A DNA stretch of 64,000 nt from Kutzneria buriramensis. GTDB lineage: Bacteria; Actinomycetota; Actinomycetes; Mycobacteriales; Pseudonocardiaceae. The first letter of the stretch is position 1. Each line of letters starts with the position of its first letter. The stretch is from NCBI RefSeq assembly GCF_003387475.1, contig NZ_QUNO01000022.1:124001-188000 (forward strand). Direction: 5' to 3'. Of the stretch, positions 34,515 through 43,744 are shown piece after piece. The notes below the pieces were generated by a model. It did not search any database. It saw only the letters and a program-made list of their open reading frames with translations, and was not told where the DNA came from. The position numbers and the translations under genes were made by a program.

Positions 34515-37500
34515 GTGACCGCGGATTCTCTCTACGACGCGTCGTCGTCCACGCCGGCAGACTCGACTGCGGCCTCGGTGGCGGTGGCGACGCACTGCGA
34601 CGCCCGAGGCAAGCTCAACCTGCCCAGCGCCGCCCGCCGACGGCTCGGCATCGCCGACGCCGGCGGGACGGTCATCACCCGCCTGCACCCCGACGGCACG
34701 ATCACCCTCGAGTCCCTGGCCACCACCGTCCTGGCGCTGCGCGCGACGATAGCCCGCGCCGTGCGCCGGCCCCTGACCGCGGTCCTGGACACCATGACCG
34801 GCGAGCCGAGCATCCCCGGACGCGCCCTCGCCCGCGACAGGCTCCTCCTGCACCCCCCGACCAGCACCGCGGCGCTGGTCGTCGACGGCGTGGTGGTGCT
34901 GCACCTGCTCGACGACCGCACCCTGACCGACACCGACGCCGTCGCGCTCGTGGCCGCGCTCACCAGCGGCCGAGGCGGCTTCTGGTCGGTGTCGGAGGCC
35001 GCGGTCGGACTGATCGAGGCCGCCGTGACAACCGCGGTCGCACCCGACGCCCGGGACGCCGACACCCACGCGCTGCTCGCCCACCTGCACGACGAGCTGG
35101 ACCTGCTGGGCATGCGGCGCAAGCCGCCGCTGGCCGCCCAGTTCTCCTCCCCGGTGCACGCCGCGACCCAGCACGCGCCCCGGCTGCGCATGGACGAGCA
35201 GCTCACCCTCGCCCTGGCCCAGACCACCGGCGCCGCCGTGCTGCTGGCCCGCGACCTGCCGGCCGACCACCCCGTGCACGCCCTGATGCCGCACCCGATC
35301 CTGGGCTACGCCGACCTCGGCCTGACCGCCCTCACGCCGCTGGAGCCCGCCGACCGGATCGCGATGGCCACCGCCGCGCTCGCCGCCGCCGGCGCTCCCG
35401 CAAGCCAGCCCCATCTGCCCTGGCGCACCATCCGCGACAGCCTCACCGGAGCCGGCGTCACCCGCCGCATGACGAACCGGGACGCCCAGGAGGTGCTGGG
35501 CCAGATCCTCGACGAGCGCGGCCCGCGCGGCGCGACCGAGGTGGACGGGGTCCTCGGCTACAACCGGCTCACCGTGCTGGCCGGCGCGCTGCGGGTGCTC
35601 GCCGACGCCGACGCGTTGCGCGGCGAGCCACCCACACCCGGCATCCGCGAGCTGTTCACGGCCCTGCGCGAGGGACTGTCCGCTGTGGACGACATCGGCG
35701 CCGTGTCGGACCCGCAGCGGCTGGCCGAGATCCTCGACCACGCCGGCCACACCGTCACGCCCGCTGTCATCCTGGACGCCTGCTGGTTGCTGCACGAGAA
35801 CCTCGACGACGTCCACCGCTGGCTCACCGCCGCCGGCCTCGTGGCGGCCGAGCCCGACAGCCCCAGGCAGGACACAGCCGCGCTCGCGCAGCCGGAGGCC
35901 GTGGCGGTGGCCTCGACGCTGTTGGCCGTGGCCGCCAAGCCGTCCCCGATGCCGGAACGCCTGCACTGGAGCGAGGTTCGCGACGCGCTGCGCGAGGCCG
36001 GCCTCCCCGGCGGGATATCAGACCGCCAGGCGCGGCAACTACTGGCCAACGCCGTGGGCGCGCAGGACCTGGCCGCGTTCACCGCGGACATCGACGCCCG
36101 CGGCTACGACCGTGTCGACGCGGTGATCACGGCCCTGTGCGTCCTCGACCACGCCGGCGCGCTGCCCCCCGCGCCGCTGTCGCCCGACCTGGTCTCGCTG
36201 ATCACCGCGCTGCGCGCCGCGGTGTCCATCGTGGACGAGCCCGGGGCCATGTACGGGCCGGGCGAAGTGGCCGAGCTGATCGACGAACGCGTGCCCGGCC
36301 TGGCCGCGCAGGTCCGCGTGGCGGCGGCCTGGCTGGTCAACGACCACGTGGACCTGGCCCGCCGCTGGCTGGCCGGCCACCCAGGCACGGCTCCGGCCGC
36401 ACCCGCGCCCACATCGGAGGTCCCGGCCCCGGTCGTCTACACCCCGGCCCCGCACCGCGGGCTCGATCACGCTCCCGCTGCCTCCCCGGCTCTCACCGCG
36501 CCGATGGCGGCGCCTCCGCCGGCCGGGGCCGATGCGCCCGAGCTGACGCTGTCCACGGCGGTCGCCTACGCGGCTCTGGCCGCCGTGGACGAAGTCGAGG
36601 CTGCGCACGTGCCCGCGGCCGCGCTGCTGGCCGCCCTGGAGTACGACGGGTTCGACGTGCCCGACGCTGATGAACTGGACCGGGTCCTGTCCGCCACGCT
36701 CGACGGGTTCGCCGCGCCCGCCCTGGTCCACGTCGACGGTGTCCCCGGTTACCCGCGCCGGGAGTTGATGGCCGCGGCGTTGGACTGGCACGACCAGGTC
36801 GGCGACCTGCGCGCGATCCTGCCCGGGGCCGCCGAAATCGTGCAGCACGTTCACTTCGAGACCGCCGTCGAGCTGGCCGCGCAGCTCGACACAGCCGAGG
36901 AGCTCGACCAGCGGCTGGCCAGCCACCCGAGCATCTCCGACGCGACCCGCGCCGACCTGGTGTGGCTGCTCACCCATCGCCTCACCTGCGCCCGCAGCTG
37001 GCTGAGCGCGCGGTTCAACCGGCCCGGCGACGCCCTGCGGGTCAGCCTGGCCGGCACCGCCGCCGGAAGGCACCTGGCAGCTGAGGCAGTCCGCCGGCGG
37101 CGGTTCGTCCGGGACCGTCTCCTGGCACTGGCTGAGCCCGGCTCCGAGCCCGAAACCGGTTCGGCAGCGCAGGACACGGTCCCGCCGACCGAACTGGTCG
37201 TGGCCGGCGCCGTGCTGGCCGCCACGCTGCCTCCGGAGTCGAACCACCACGTGCCCTGGCGGAAGATCCAGGACTGCCTGGCCCGCGCCGACATCACCGT
37301 CCCCACCCGCGAAGCCGCGCACGCCGCTCTGGCGGCCGCGTTCGGCGCGGACGCTGTGCCCGCGCAGACCCAGCACAGCCGCAAGTGGGGCTACGTCCGG
37401 CTGGAGCTGATGGCCGCCGCCATCGACGCCTGCGACCGGGCCGGGCAGTTGCCCACCATGCTGGCCCTCGCCGCTCTGCGCGACCTGGTCCACGCGCTGC

Positions 37501-38330
37501 CGGTCGGCCTGGCCGCCGTCGACGCCCAGGGCGGCGAGGTGCCGACGAAGAGGCGCCTGGAGTCGTTGCTCAACCAGCCCGACCAACAGGTTCCCGGAGC
37601 GATCCGTCAGGACGTCGCCTGGTTGCTGCGTAACAGGCTCGACGCCGTGCGCCGCTGGATCGACGGCCTGGCCGCCGGCGCCGCCTCGCCGAGCGCCACG
37701 GGACAGCACGTCCAGGACAAGGACTCGGCGCAACCGGACCGCGTGACCGCCGTGGCCAAGCAGCCCAGGCCGGATGGCGAAGTGCCGCGTGATCTTCTCG
37801 TGGCCACCGCCGTGCTCGCCGCCGCGATGCAGTCGCCGCGCGAGCGACACCTGGCCTGGACGCTGGTGCAGGCCCAGCTGGCCAAGGTCGACATTTCTGT
37901 CCGGACCCGCGAGGCTCTGCACACCACGCTGGCCGAGGTGTTCGGCGTGTTCGGCGTGCCCGCGGCGGTGCAGCACCAGCGGAAGTGGGGCTATGTCCGG
38001 CTCGAGCTGCTGGCCGCCGCGATCACCGAGTTCCACCGGGCCGGGCAACTGGCGGCCGTCCTGGCGATGCCCGACATCCGGGACCTGGTCACCGGGGCGC
38101 GCGCGGGCCTCGAGGTCCTCGGCGACACCGACGAGGTCCCGTCGCTGCCAGAGTTCGCGACGCTGCTGCGCGACGGCGGCCACACGGTGCCGGTAGCGCT
38201 GCAGCCCGACGTGCAATGGTTGCTGCTCAACCGAATCGACGACGTGCGCTGCTGGGTCCAGACCTTCAACGACACCGGCAGCGACCAACCCCTGCCTGCC
38301 GGTCCGGAAGACAGCGAGGATCGCTCATGA
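34515..38330 (+). CDS. Multidomain protein: AbrB-like, PIN-like and five tandem repeats
   Basis: A 1271-residue protein; GTG 34515 follows GGGGAGA. Residues about 22-70 resemble a SpoVT/AbrB antitoxin domain (CDARGKLNLPSAARRRLGI). Residues about 118-265 resemble a PIN domain: LVVD (Asp124), SEAAVGLIE (Glu161), MDEQLTLALAQTTGAAVLLA (Asp227) and a following Asp247 match the four acidic positions of VapC toxins. From about 275 to the end lie five tandem copies of a 165-190-residue helical unit with recurring VPWRKIQ-, GYVRLELMAAAI- and DVAWLLxNRLDxxRRW-type motifs; copies 4 and 5 are most alike. It overlaps the next gene by ATGA. Both fold assignments are inferences. Confidence 0.75.
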   Translation: MTADSLYDASSSTPADSTAASVAVATHCDARGKLNLPSAARRRLGIADAGGTVITRLHPDGTITLESLATTVLALRATIARAVRRPLTAVLDTMTGEPSIPGRALARDRLLLHPPTSTAALVVDGVVVLHLLDDRTLTDTDAVALVAALTSGRGGFWSVSEAAVGLIEAAVTTAVAPDARDADTHALLAHLHDELDLLGMRRKPPLAAQFSSPVHAATQHAPRLRMDEQLTLALAQTTGAAVLLARDLPADHPVHALMPHPILGYADLGLTALTPLEPADRIAMATAALAAAGAPASQPHLPWRTIRDSLTGAGVTRRMTNRDAQEVLGQILDERGPRGATEVDGVLGYNRLTVLAGALRVLADADALRGEPPTPGIRELFTALREGLSAVDDIGAVSDPQRLAEILDHAGHTVTPAVILDACWLLHENLDDVHRWLTAAGLVAAEPDSPRQDTAALAQPEAVAVASTLLAVAAKPSPMPERLHWSEVRDALREAGLPGGISDRQARQLLANAVGAQDLAAFTADIDARGYDRVDAVITALCVLDHAGALPPAPLSPDLVSLITALRAAVSIVDEPGAMYGPGEVAELIDERVPGLAAQVRVAAAWLVNDHVDLARRWLAGHPGTAPAAPAPTSEVPAPVVYTPAPHRGLDHAPAASPALTAPMAAPPPAGADAPELTLSTAVAYAALAAVDEVEAAHVPAAALLAALEYDGFDVPDADELDRVLSATLDGFAAPALVHVDGVPGYPRRELMAAALDWHDQVGDLRAILPGAAEIVQHVHFETAVELAAQLDTAEELDQRLASHPSISDATRADLVWLLTHRLTCARSWLSARFNRPGDALRVSLAGTAAGRHLAAEAVRRRRFVRDRLLALAEPGSEPETGSAAQDTVPPTELVVAGAVLAATLPPESNHHVPWRKIQDCLARADITVPTREAAHAALAAAFGADAVPAQTQHSRKWGYVRLELMAAAIDACDRAGQLPTMLALAALRDLVHALPVGLAAVDAQGGEVPTKRRLESLLNQPDQQVPGAIRQDVAWLLRNRLDAVRRWIDGLAAGAASPSATGQHVQDKDSAQPDRVTAVAKQPRPDGEVPRDLLVATAVLAAAMQSPRERHLAWTLVQAQLAKVDISVRTREALHTTLAEVFGVFGVPAAVQHQRKWGYVRLELLAAAITEFHRAGQLAAVLAMPDIRDLVTGARAGLEVLGDTDEVPSLPEFATLLRDGGHTVPVALQPDVQWLLLNRIDDVRCWVQTFNDTGSDQPLPAGPEDSEDRS

Positions 38331-39016
38331 CGTCCCGACGCGCAGCCCGTCCGGACGCCGACGAGGCACCGAAGGCCAGCGCCCGAGGAGAACGAGATCA
38401 CTGGGTCGCGATGGTGCTCGCACACGCGAGCCTCGACCCGGCCGGCGACGACTACGACCGCGGGCGCGCGTTGCAGGCGCAGGCGCTGCTGGCCCAGTTG
38501 AAGGCCGAGCGAGCGACCACGGCGCGGGACACCGGCGTTGAGGAGGTGGACCGGTGGATCGACTGGCTCGGCGACCAGATCGCCTGGCTGAATACCCAAC
38601 CGCGCACCGTGGAGCTGTGGGGGCGCGCCGACGAAGCGCGGCACTGGCACGAGCTCATGGTCCGGCGCGCCGCCGCGGCGGACGTTGACCGGCTCGCGGC
38701 GACAGTGTCCATGCCGGTCGCGGCCGCGACCGGCATCGCCCGGCACGCCAAGGCGGCGCTGCTGCACCTCAGCGAAGCCGAGACGACCGCCGAGGCCCAC
38801 GGCGTGGACCTCTACGGCGGCACCCCGCTCGCTCGGGTCTGGCGGGACGCCCGCGACGCGGCGGAGGCCCTGGACGGATGGGCGATCAACAACGCCGGCG
38901 CCAACGGCGTCCCCGGCCGGGGGAAGCCCGGGTACCCCTATGCCGGCACCGAACGGTGGTGCCACCGACCGGGCGGTGTGCTGCCGGTCAGCCCGCCGCC
39001 GGAGGAACAGGCATGA
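38327..39016 (+). CDS. Hypothetical protein, second gene of the repeat-protein operon
   Basis: A 229-residue protein whose ATG overlaps the stop of the 1271-residue gene (ATGA). It is predominantly helical and Ala/Arg-rich (LQAQALLAQLKAERATT, VDRWIDWLGDQIAWLN, VARHAK-like segments), with Trp-rich spots and no membrane helix or enzyme motif. Four-base overlaps on both sides show that it is translated as part of a three-gene unit. The family was not recognised. Confidence 0.75.
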   Translation: MTSRRAARPDADEAPKASARGERDHWVAMVLAHASLDPAGDDYDRGRALQAQALLAQLKAERATTARDTGVEEVDRWIDWLGDQIAWLNTQPRTVELWGRADEARHWHELMVRRAAAADVDRLAATVSMPVAAATGIARHAKAALLHLSEAETTAEAHGVDLYGGTPLARVWRDARDAAEALDGWAINNAGANGVPGRGKPGYPYAGTERWCHRPGGVLPVSPPPEEQA

Positions 39017-39717
39017 CGCCCGACGCGCCCAGCGGGGCGACTTGTCGGGAGCACCAGTTCCTGCTGGAGGAGATCGCGCGCTGCCATCGCGATCTCGCGC
39101 AGTTCCCCGGCGAGGACCCTGATCATCAGCGGGCGCGGGAGATCCTGGCCGAGCTGGCCGAGCACTGCCGAGCTGCCGCGACCGTGTTTGTGGTGGACCC
39201 GACCCTGGCCGACGAGCCCCACGGCACCCATCGGTTCCGGACCATCGACTTGCTCGCTGAACTGACTCGCCAGTCCCGAGGGCTGCTTCGCGGCGCGTGC
39301 AGCACCGTCGCCCTGGACCGCTGGCCCCGGCAGGCCCGCTGGGATGAGCTGGAGGCGCTGCTCGCCCGCACCGCCGAGATCGCCGCAGTTGTTCCGCAGG
39401 CCATACCCCGGCTGGACTACGCCACCGAGGCGGGCTCGCGAAGGATCTCCCGGGATCGACTCGCCGCGCACGCTCGCCAACTGGCCACCGCGGCGGACGA
39501 GATCCGAGACGCGGTCGCGGCCGCGCTGCGCCTGTCTCACCCTGATCCTCAGGCCCTTGAGTTGGCCGGCCTCGCCGACCAACTCAAGCGGTACGGCGAC
39601 GATCTAGCGGTCCACCACACCGAACGCACCGACGCCCTGGCCGCCGCATGCCGTCCGTCTCGTCTCGACGACGGCGGGACGCCCCAGGGCCTAGCGGCCG
39701 TCGCCAAGGACGGCTAG
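39013..39717 (+). CDS. Hypothetical helical protein, third gene of the operon
   Basis: A 234-residue protein starting at ATG 39013 in an ATGA overlap. It is almost entirely helical (HQFLLEEIARCHRDLAQF, REILAELAEHCRAAATVF, DRLAAHARQLATAADEIRD), with coiled-coil potential. It is probably a structural or binding partner of the two proteins encoded upstream. It ends eight bases from the stop of a convergent gene. Confidence 0.75.
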   Translation: MTPDAPSGATCREHQFLLEEIARCHRDLAQFPGEDPDHQRAREILAELAEHCRAAATVFVVDPTLADEPHGTHRFRTIDLLAELTRQSRGLLRGACSTVALDRWPRQARWDELEALLARTAEIAAVVPQAIPRLDYATEAGSRRISRDRLAAHARQLATAADEIRDAVAAALRLSHPDPQALELAGLADQLKRYGDDLAVHHTERTDALAAACRPSRLDDGGTPQGLAAVAKDG

Positions 39718-39724
39718 GCCGGGG

Positions 39725-40075
39725 TCAGGCGGCCGCACGCCAGCGGATCACGCCGTCCACGAGGTCGGCGTCCCAGCCGGACGCGTCGTGGTCGAGTTCC
39801 CAGTCGTCGTCGTTCTCGCCGCTGTAGTAGCCGCGCTGGACTTGCCCGAACAAGAACGCGCCGGCCGTACCGTGTTGACGCCGGGCCACCCACTCGGGGA
39901 ACGACGCGTCCGGCAGGTGCTCCTCGACCCATGCCCGCGCAGCCTGCTCGCTGTCGTGCTCTGACTCGGCCACCGCTTCGACCGTGTCGTCGTCACCGAT
40001 GCCCAGCAGAATCGCCGACCTCCAGGTCACTGCGCCGATCTCGTGGCGCGGGCCAAGTTGTTGCGCTGTGTCCAT
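39725..40075 (-). CDS. Hypothetical acidic protein, 116 residues
   Basis: Not recognised. ATG 40075 follows a run of G that can serve as ribosome site. The product is acidic and Trp-containing (AVAESEHDSEQAARAWVEEH, ENDDDWELDHDASGWDAD). There is no membrane helix. It is separated by 95 bases from the AlbA_2 gene on the same strand. Confidence 0.6.
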   Translation of the reverse strand: MDTAQQLGPRHEIGAVTWRSAILLGIGDDDTVEAVAESEHDSEQAARAWVEEHLPDASFPEWVARRQHGTAGAFLFGQVQRGYYSGENDDDWELDHDASGWDADLVDGVIRWRAAA

Positions 40076-40169
40076 CCCCCCAGGATCTCCGGGACAGGTC
40101 CGCCCTGCCAGCCGGCGACGGCGACGGATCCACGAGCCGGATGCCAGCGCTGATATCGGCACGTCCGGT

Positions 40170-41507
40170 CTACTGGCCGCCGATCTGCTTCCGCTGGCGC
40201 AGGTGAAGGTCGTCGAGTAGGGCCTCCATGCCGGTCACGCCTGCGTCCAGAGCCATCTCGACCAGCCAGTCGTCAACCTGGCGGTGTCGGTCGGCGCCGT
40301 CGCGCAGATCCAGGACCGGCTGGGCCCGCAGGTTGGCCCCGAACGAGCGGCCGCTGCCGTCGATCGGGTTCAGGCCGGCCATGTTGACGACTTCGTTGAT
40401 TGGCCGCCCGCTGTGGAGGTCCAAGCTCGCCGGCTGCGGTATCAGCACAGGATCGATGCCGGTCAGGCCGGCCAGGGCGTTGATGATCGGCGCTGTGGTC
40501 AGCGTCGCGAGCAGCGCGTCCAGAAGGTGGTGGAGCCCGTCAACCTGCAGCAGGGCGTCGGGCATGCTGCCGCCGGCGGGCAGCAGCGCCGCAGCTCGGC
40601 TGGCGACGTAGCTCTGCACGCGGGGGATAACGTCGAGGGTGAACTGCAAGTGGTCGTTCGGCACGCCCGAGGCCCCAGGCAGCTTGGCCTCCGCTACGAC
40701 CTCGATGGGCACCTGGTCCTCGCTCACGGCCTGCCAAACCAGGCGGGCATACCGGGCGCGGTTGAAGCCGCGGCGTCGGAAGGAGCTGAAGTCCGAGATG
40801 CCCAGCTCGGCGCACCACGCGAGCAACGCCCGCTGCAACGGCGAGTCGTCCAGGGCCGCGGCGAGGGCGTCGACGCCCCGTTCGGACAGATGCCGCCAGG
40901 CCTCCGCGGCGTCGACCGGGATATGCATGCCGCTACGCAGCACATAGTCCGGGCGCGCCATCCCGTCGCCTTCCGGCAGTTGCGGGCGCGGCAGCGCCAA
41001 CCACGCGCTCCCGATCGGCGCCGTCGTTTCCGTGCACAGCTGGATGAGCCGGTCTCGGCCGGCGGTGGCGTTAGCGCCGTGCAGCCGGAACGGGACCTTC
41101 CCCTCATGCAGAAGCGGCCGTGGGGCACGTGCCGGGTCCACGCGCACGACCAGGACGTAGGTGTCGCGCCGGCCCGGCACGGCAACCTCGACGATCTCGG
41201 GCTGCCACGGCGGTTCCAGGCCGTGGCGGCAGCCTTCGGCGATCTTCGTGGTGGTCTCGCCCGGCACACCGACGACGCGGTCCGCGCTCGGGTCTTTGGC
41301 GACCTGCTTGGCGTCGGCGACACCGACCAGGACGAGCCCGCCGTACGCGTTGGCCATCGCGGCCACGGTCTTCACCAGGCTCGGCGAGTAGGCGCTCTTG
41401 TACTCCAGCGTGATGCTCTCCGGCAGTCCGAGATCGACCAGGGCGCGAACGCGTTCCCAGGTCACGTCGCCGGCGGCGCAGGCGGCCAGCGTCTGGACCG
41501 ATGTCAC
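40170..41507 (-). CDS. AlbA_2/Schlafen-domain protein
   Basis: A 445-residue protein starting with GTG at 41507, overlapping the upstream stop (GTGA). Residues about 30-65 (ESITLEYKSAYSPSLVKTVA then AMANAYGGLVLVGVAD) are the AlbA_2 (divergent AAA-4, Schlafen-type) signature. ETTTKIAEGCRHGLEPPW and VRVDPARAPRPLL continue the fold to about residue 160. The C-terminal 280 residues are helical and unrecognised. AlbA_2 domains occur in regulators and in defence proteins with nuclease or ATP-binding activity. It is the last gene of a three-gene minus-strand operon. Confidence 0.8.
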   Translation of the reverse strand: MTSVQTLAACAAGDVTWERVRALVDLGLPESITLEYKSAYSPSLVKTVAAMANAYGGLVLVGVADAKQVAKDPSADRVVGVPGETTTKIAEGCRHGLEPPWQPEIVEVAVPGRRDTYVLVVRVDPARAPRPLLHEGKVPFRLHGANATAGRDRLIQLCTETTAPIGSAWLALPRPQLPEGDGMARPDYVLRSGMHIPVDAAEAWRHLSERGVDALAAALDDSPLQRALLAWCAELGISDFSSFRRRGFNRARYARLVWQAVSEDQVPIEVVAEAKLPGASGVPNDHLQFTLDVIPRVQSYVASRAAALLPAGGSMPDALLQVDGLHHLLDALLATLTTAPIINALAGLTGIDPVLIPQPASLDLHSGRPINEVVNMAGLNPIDGSGRSFGANLRAQPVLDLRDGADRHRQVDDWLVEMALDAGVTGMEALLDDLHLRQRKQIGGQ

Positions 41508-41938
41508 TGCTGCTCCGCCGGAGTTGCTGACTCCGCTCCCGCCATGGCGGCCTCCATGCTGCTCTCGAGTGCTGCCAACACGACCGGCGCGTTGATGGCG
41601 AACACCTCTTCGCCGGCGGGACTCACGCCGGTTAGGTGGAGCACGGTAGGCGTCTCCGGGGCCAGACCGCCGCTGATTTCGATCGTGACCGTCACGACCT
41701 GGCCGGACACCTCCGTGGTGGCTGGCAGGGACAGCCTCATCCCGACGGCCTCGAAGGCGGCCGCGACGGACACGCCCTCCGTGCTCGAGGTCGGCGTCAT
41801 CTCGATCGTCACCTCCGGCGCGGTGCCCCGGCCGAGCAACAATCGGCCGTCGCGGACAGCAAGCGGCTCCGCGGTCACCGACGTCACCGCCGGCGTCGTC
41901 GTCCAGGACACTGCGGTAGGTGTTGTTCCGTCGCTCAC
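41504..41938 (-). CDS. Hypothetical beta-rich protein
   Basis: A 144-residue protein starting at GTG 41938, 11 bases after the stop of the gene upstream and overlapping the AlbA_2 gene downstream. Strands alternate throughout (VTIEMTPTSSTEGVSVAAAF, VVTVTIEISGGLAP, TVLHLTGVSPAGEEVFAINA) and the last 25 residues are helical. A family was not recognised. Its position suggests a partner of the AlbA_2 protein. TAGAGT eight bases upstream of the GTG might be an internal -10. Confidence 0.7.
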   Translation of the reverse strand: MSDGTTPTAVSWTTTPAVTSVTAEPLAVRDGRLLLGRGTAPEVTIEMTPTSSTEGVSVAAAFEAVGMRLSLPATTEVSGQVVTVTIEISGGLAPETPTVLHLTGVSPAGEEVFAINAPVVLAALESSMEAAMAGAESATPAEQQ

Positions 41939-41949
41939 ATGTGCGAACT

Positions 41950-42939
41950 CTACCGTTGGCCTGCAGTGCAGTTGGCGATACCGGGCCCGATCCGAGTCAC
42001 GGCAGCGAGCAGCGATCGACGGTGGCGAGGGTCGACCAGGCCGACGCGATCGCCGAGGTCGGCCAGCGAACGCACGCACGCGCCGGCGCCGTCCCGGGGC
42101 TGAAGCGCGACCCCGCGAGGCAGCAGGATCAACACGGTGAACTCCACCGTCCAGGCGTTGGCTGTCGTCTGCAACCAAGTCACTGGTCGGGCTGCCGCAG
42201 TGATGGCCATGGCGGCGTCGGCAGGCACCACCTGCCCTGTTGCGGCTGCCACATGCCGGCTGGCGGCGCGCAGGATCCCGGCACGAGTCACCGGCCGCTG
42301 GCCGGCCCACCAGCGCGCCGGCGCGACACCCTCGTCAACGGGGAGGGCGTAGCCGCCGGGCAACGCCAGTCGCGTCGCGGAGTCCGGCGGACTGCTGTGG
42401 CGGATCAGCAGCACCTGATCCCGGCGGTCGACCACGACCGCGTTGGCGACCACGGCCTCGCCCCAGCTTCGGTTGCTTCCCAGCCCAGTATGCAGGCCGA
42501 TGCGCGCGTCCTGGATCAGCTGCTCCCAGAACGGGTGCAGGCAACGACCGTGCTGGTCACGGGCCCATCCTCTGTGGGCGAACAGCTGTTGGAGGCGCTG
42601 CGGGACCTGTCGGGGGCGACGGGCTGTGCTGGTGGGGATGGAGATGTCGTGGTGGCCCATCGGGGGGATGACGGTCTCGGCGTCGCACCCGCCCGGTACA
42701 ACCCACCGCCCCAGGGAGATCCGCTCCAGGCCTCGGGTCCAGGCGTGCAACCGCGGGCCGCTGCCGGTCTGCCAGTCCGGGACCGCGTTCTGGCCGAACT
42801 CGTCGAGCGCGTTCTCGGTGTAGCCGGTGGTGGTGGCGAATCCCGCCGCCCATGCGGCCTCATCGGGCACCAGAGCGACGTCCTGGGCGCGCACCGACGC
42901 CGAGTCGAACGACATGCGACCGAACACCGTGGTCCGCAT
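41950..42939 (-). CDS. Nudix-fold protein with degenerate active site
   Basis: A 329-residue protein. The C-terminal half (from about residue 165) looks like a Nudix fold: ANAVVVDRRDQVLLIRHSSP, LALPGGYALPVDEG, and a helix ILRAASRHVAAATGQVV where the REUxEExG catalytic box should be. The key Glu residues are replaced by Ala, so hydrolysis is unlikely. It may bind a nucleotide instead. The N-terminal half is unrecognised, with Trp and His pairs. It is the first gene of the AlbA_2 operon, so it may act as its sensor or cofactor; that is inference. ATG 42939 follows GGAAAGG very closely. Confidence 0.65.
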   Translation of the reverse strand: MRTTVFGRMSFDSASVRAQDVALVPDEAAWAAGFATTTGYTENALDEFGQNAVPDWQTGSGPRLHAWTRGLERISLGRWVVPGGCDAETVIPPMGHHDISIPTSTARRPRQVPQRLQQLFAHRGWARDQHGRCLHPFWEQLIQDARIGLHTGLGSNRSWGEAVVANAVVVDRRDQVLLIRHSSPPDSATRLALPGGYALPVDEGVAPARWWAGQRPVTRAGILRAASRHVAAATGQVVPADAAMAITAAARPVTWLQTTANAWTVEFTVLILLPRGVALQPRDGAGACVRSLADLGDRVGLVDPRHRRSLLAAVTRIGPGIANCTAGQR

Positions 42940-43211
42940 CCTTTCCGCAATCCAGTGTTGGGATACGCACCATGCGGGTGCGTGACGTGCGCAATGGTGA
43001 CCGACGTCAATGCCGGCAATCTAGGAAGGACACGGGGCTTTCCAAATATTGTCCAGTTTCGGTCTCAGACGCCCAGTTCTTGACCAGTCCGAACCCGCAC
43101 TCACGGCGGCGATCGCGATGGAGAGCGGCCGCCGCCGTGGCGCCGTGAGTGGTGCCCTGCGGCCCCGACCGCCGAACACAACTCACGGCTGCTGCGCAAC
43201 CGAACCGAAGG

Positions 43212-43418
43212 TCAGTTCGTGGCGCCGGTCGGGCAGCGGTCCTTCACCGGGACGCACGCGGGCACGACCGCGGGCGCCGGGTGGGTGTTGTCCAGCGGCA
43301 GGATGATGACCGCGTCGGGCCGGTTCGCCACCGTCGCGGCCTCGGCCGCCCCGGCGCATGCCACGGTCAGCGCCCCCATCACGACCGCGGCACCCACGGC
43401 TCGCAAAACAATCCTCAT
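43212..43418 (-). CDS. Small secreted peptide
   Basis: A 68-residue ORF from ATG 43418 with CGGAG about 9 bases upstream. It has a clear Sec signal peptide (MRIVLRAVGAAVVMGALTVA) with a likely AEA-type cleavage around residue 30. The mature peptide is about 38 residues with two cysteines (VVPACVPVKDRCPTG) that could form one disulfide. It is preceded on its own strand by two strong hairpins and by a secreted protease gene. Function is unknown; a structural, antimicrobial or inhibitor role cannot be separated. Confidence 0.65.
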   Translation of the reverse strand: MRIVLRAVGAAVVMGALTVACAGAAEAATVANRPDAVIILPLDNTHPAPAVVPACVPVKDRCPTGATN

Positions 43419-43491
43419 GCTTATAGCTCCGGTTCCATTCTCGATGTCCCGCCGAGGGCGGTTGTACAAATGGCGGCAGATGTCATCGCCA

Positions 43492-43531
43492 CCGTGGGTG
43501 TTGGCTTTCCTACGAGAGCCAACACCCACGG
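43492..43531. terminator. 15-bp perfect hairpin
   Basis: CCGTGGGTGTTGGCT (43492-43506) pairs exactly with 43517-43531 around a 10-base loop. It lies between the protease stop (43745) and the secreted-peptide start (43418) on the minus strand, so it can terminate the protease transcript or regulate read-through into the peptide gene. Confidence 0.65.
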
Positions 43532-43544
43532 CATCCGAGGTACA

Positions 43545-43566
43545 CCCTGGCCGTTTCCGGCCAGGG
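43545..43566. terminator. Second hairpin, 8-bp stem
   Basis: CCCTGGCC (43545-43552) and GGCCAGGG (43559-43566) flank a six-base loop, 13 bases from the 15-bp hairpin. The tandem arrangement downstream of the protease gene suggests a double terminator. Confidence 0.5.
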
Positions 43567-43744
43567 CGTACCCGCACCACCAGTCGCTCCGTGAAATGCC
43601 GTTCGGGCCACAGACCAGAACGGTCCGGCTCGGACCTTCGCCGGTCACCCGCCGAAGGTCAGCGACTCCTCCCGGCCACACTCACCCCTCAGGAGTGCGC
43701 GCGGGTGGGCTCGGGAAGCTGACGGTTGCGGTCCTGGCCCTATG

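Noticed and set aside
36039-38288. 749-codon minus-strand frame
   Set aside because: Antisense to the repeat region of the 1271-residue protein; its apparent internal repetition only mirrors the sense repeats.
40284-42140. 618-codon plus-strand frame
   Set aside because: Antisense to the AlbA_2 operon, whose genes have motifs and coupled starts.
43421-43681. 86-codon minus-strand frame between protease and secreted peptide
   Set aside because: It runs through both perfect hairpins and has no ribosome site; the hairpins explain the region better.
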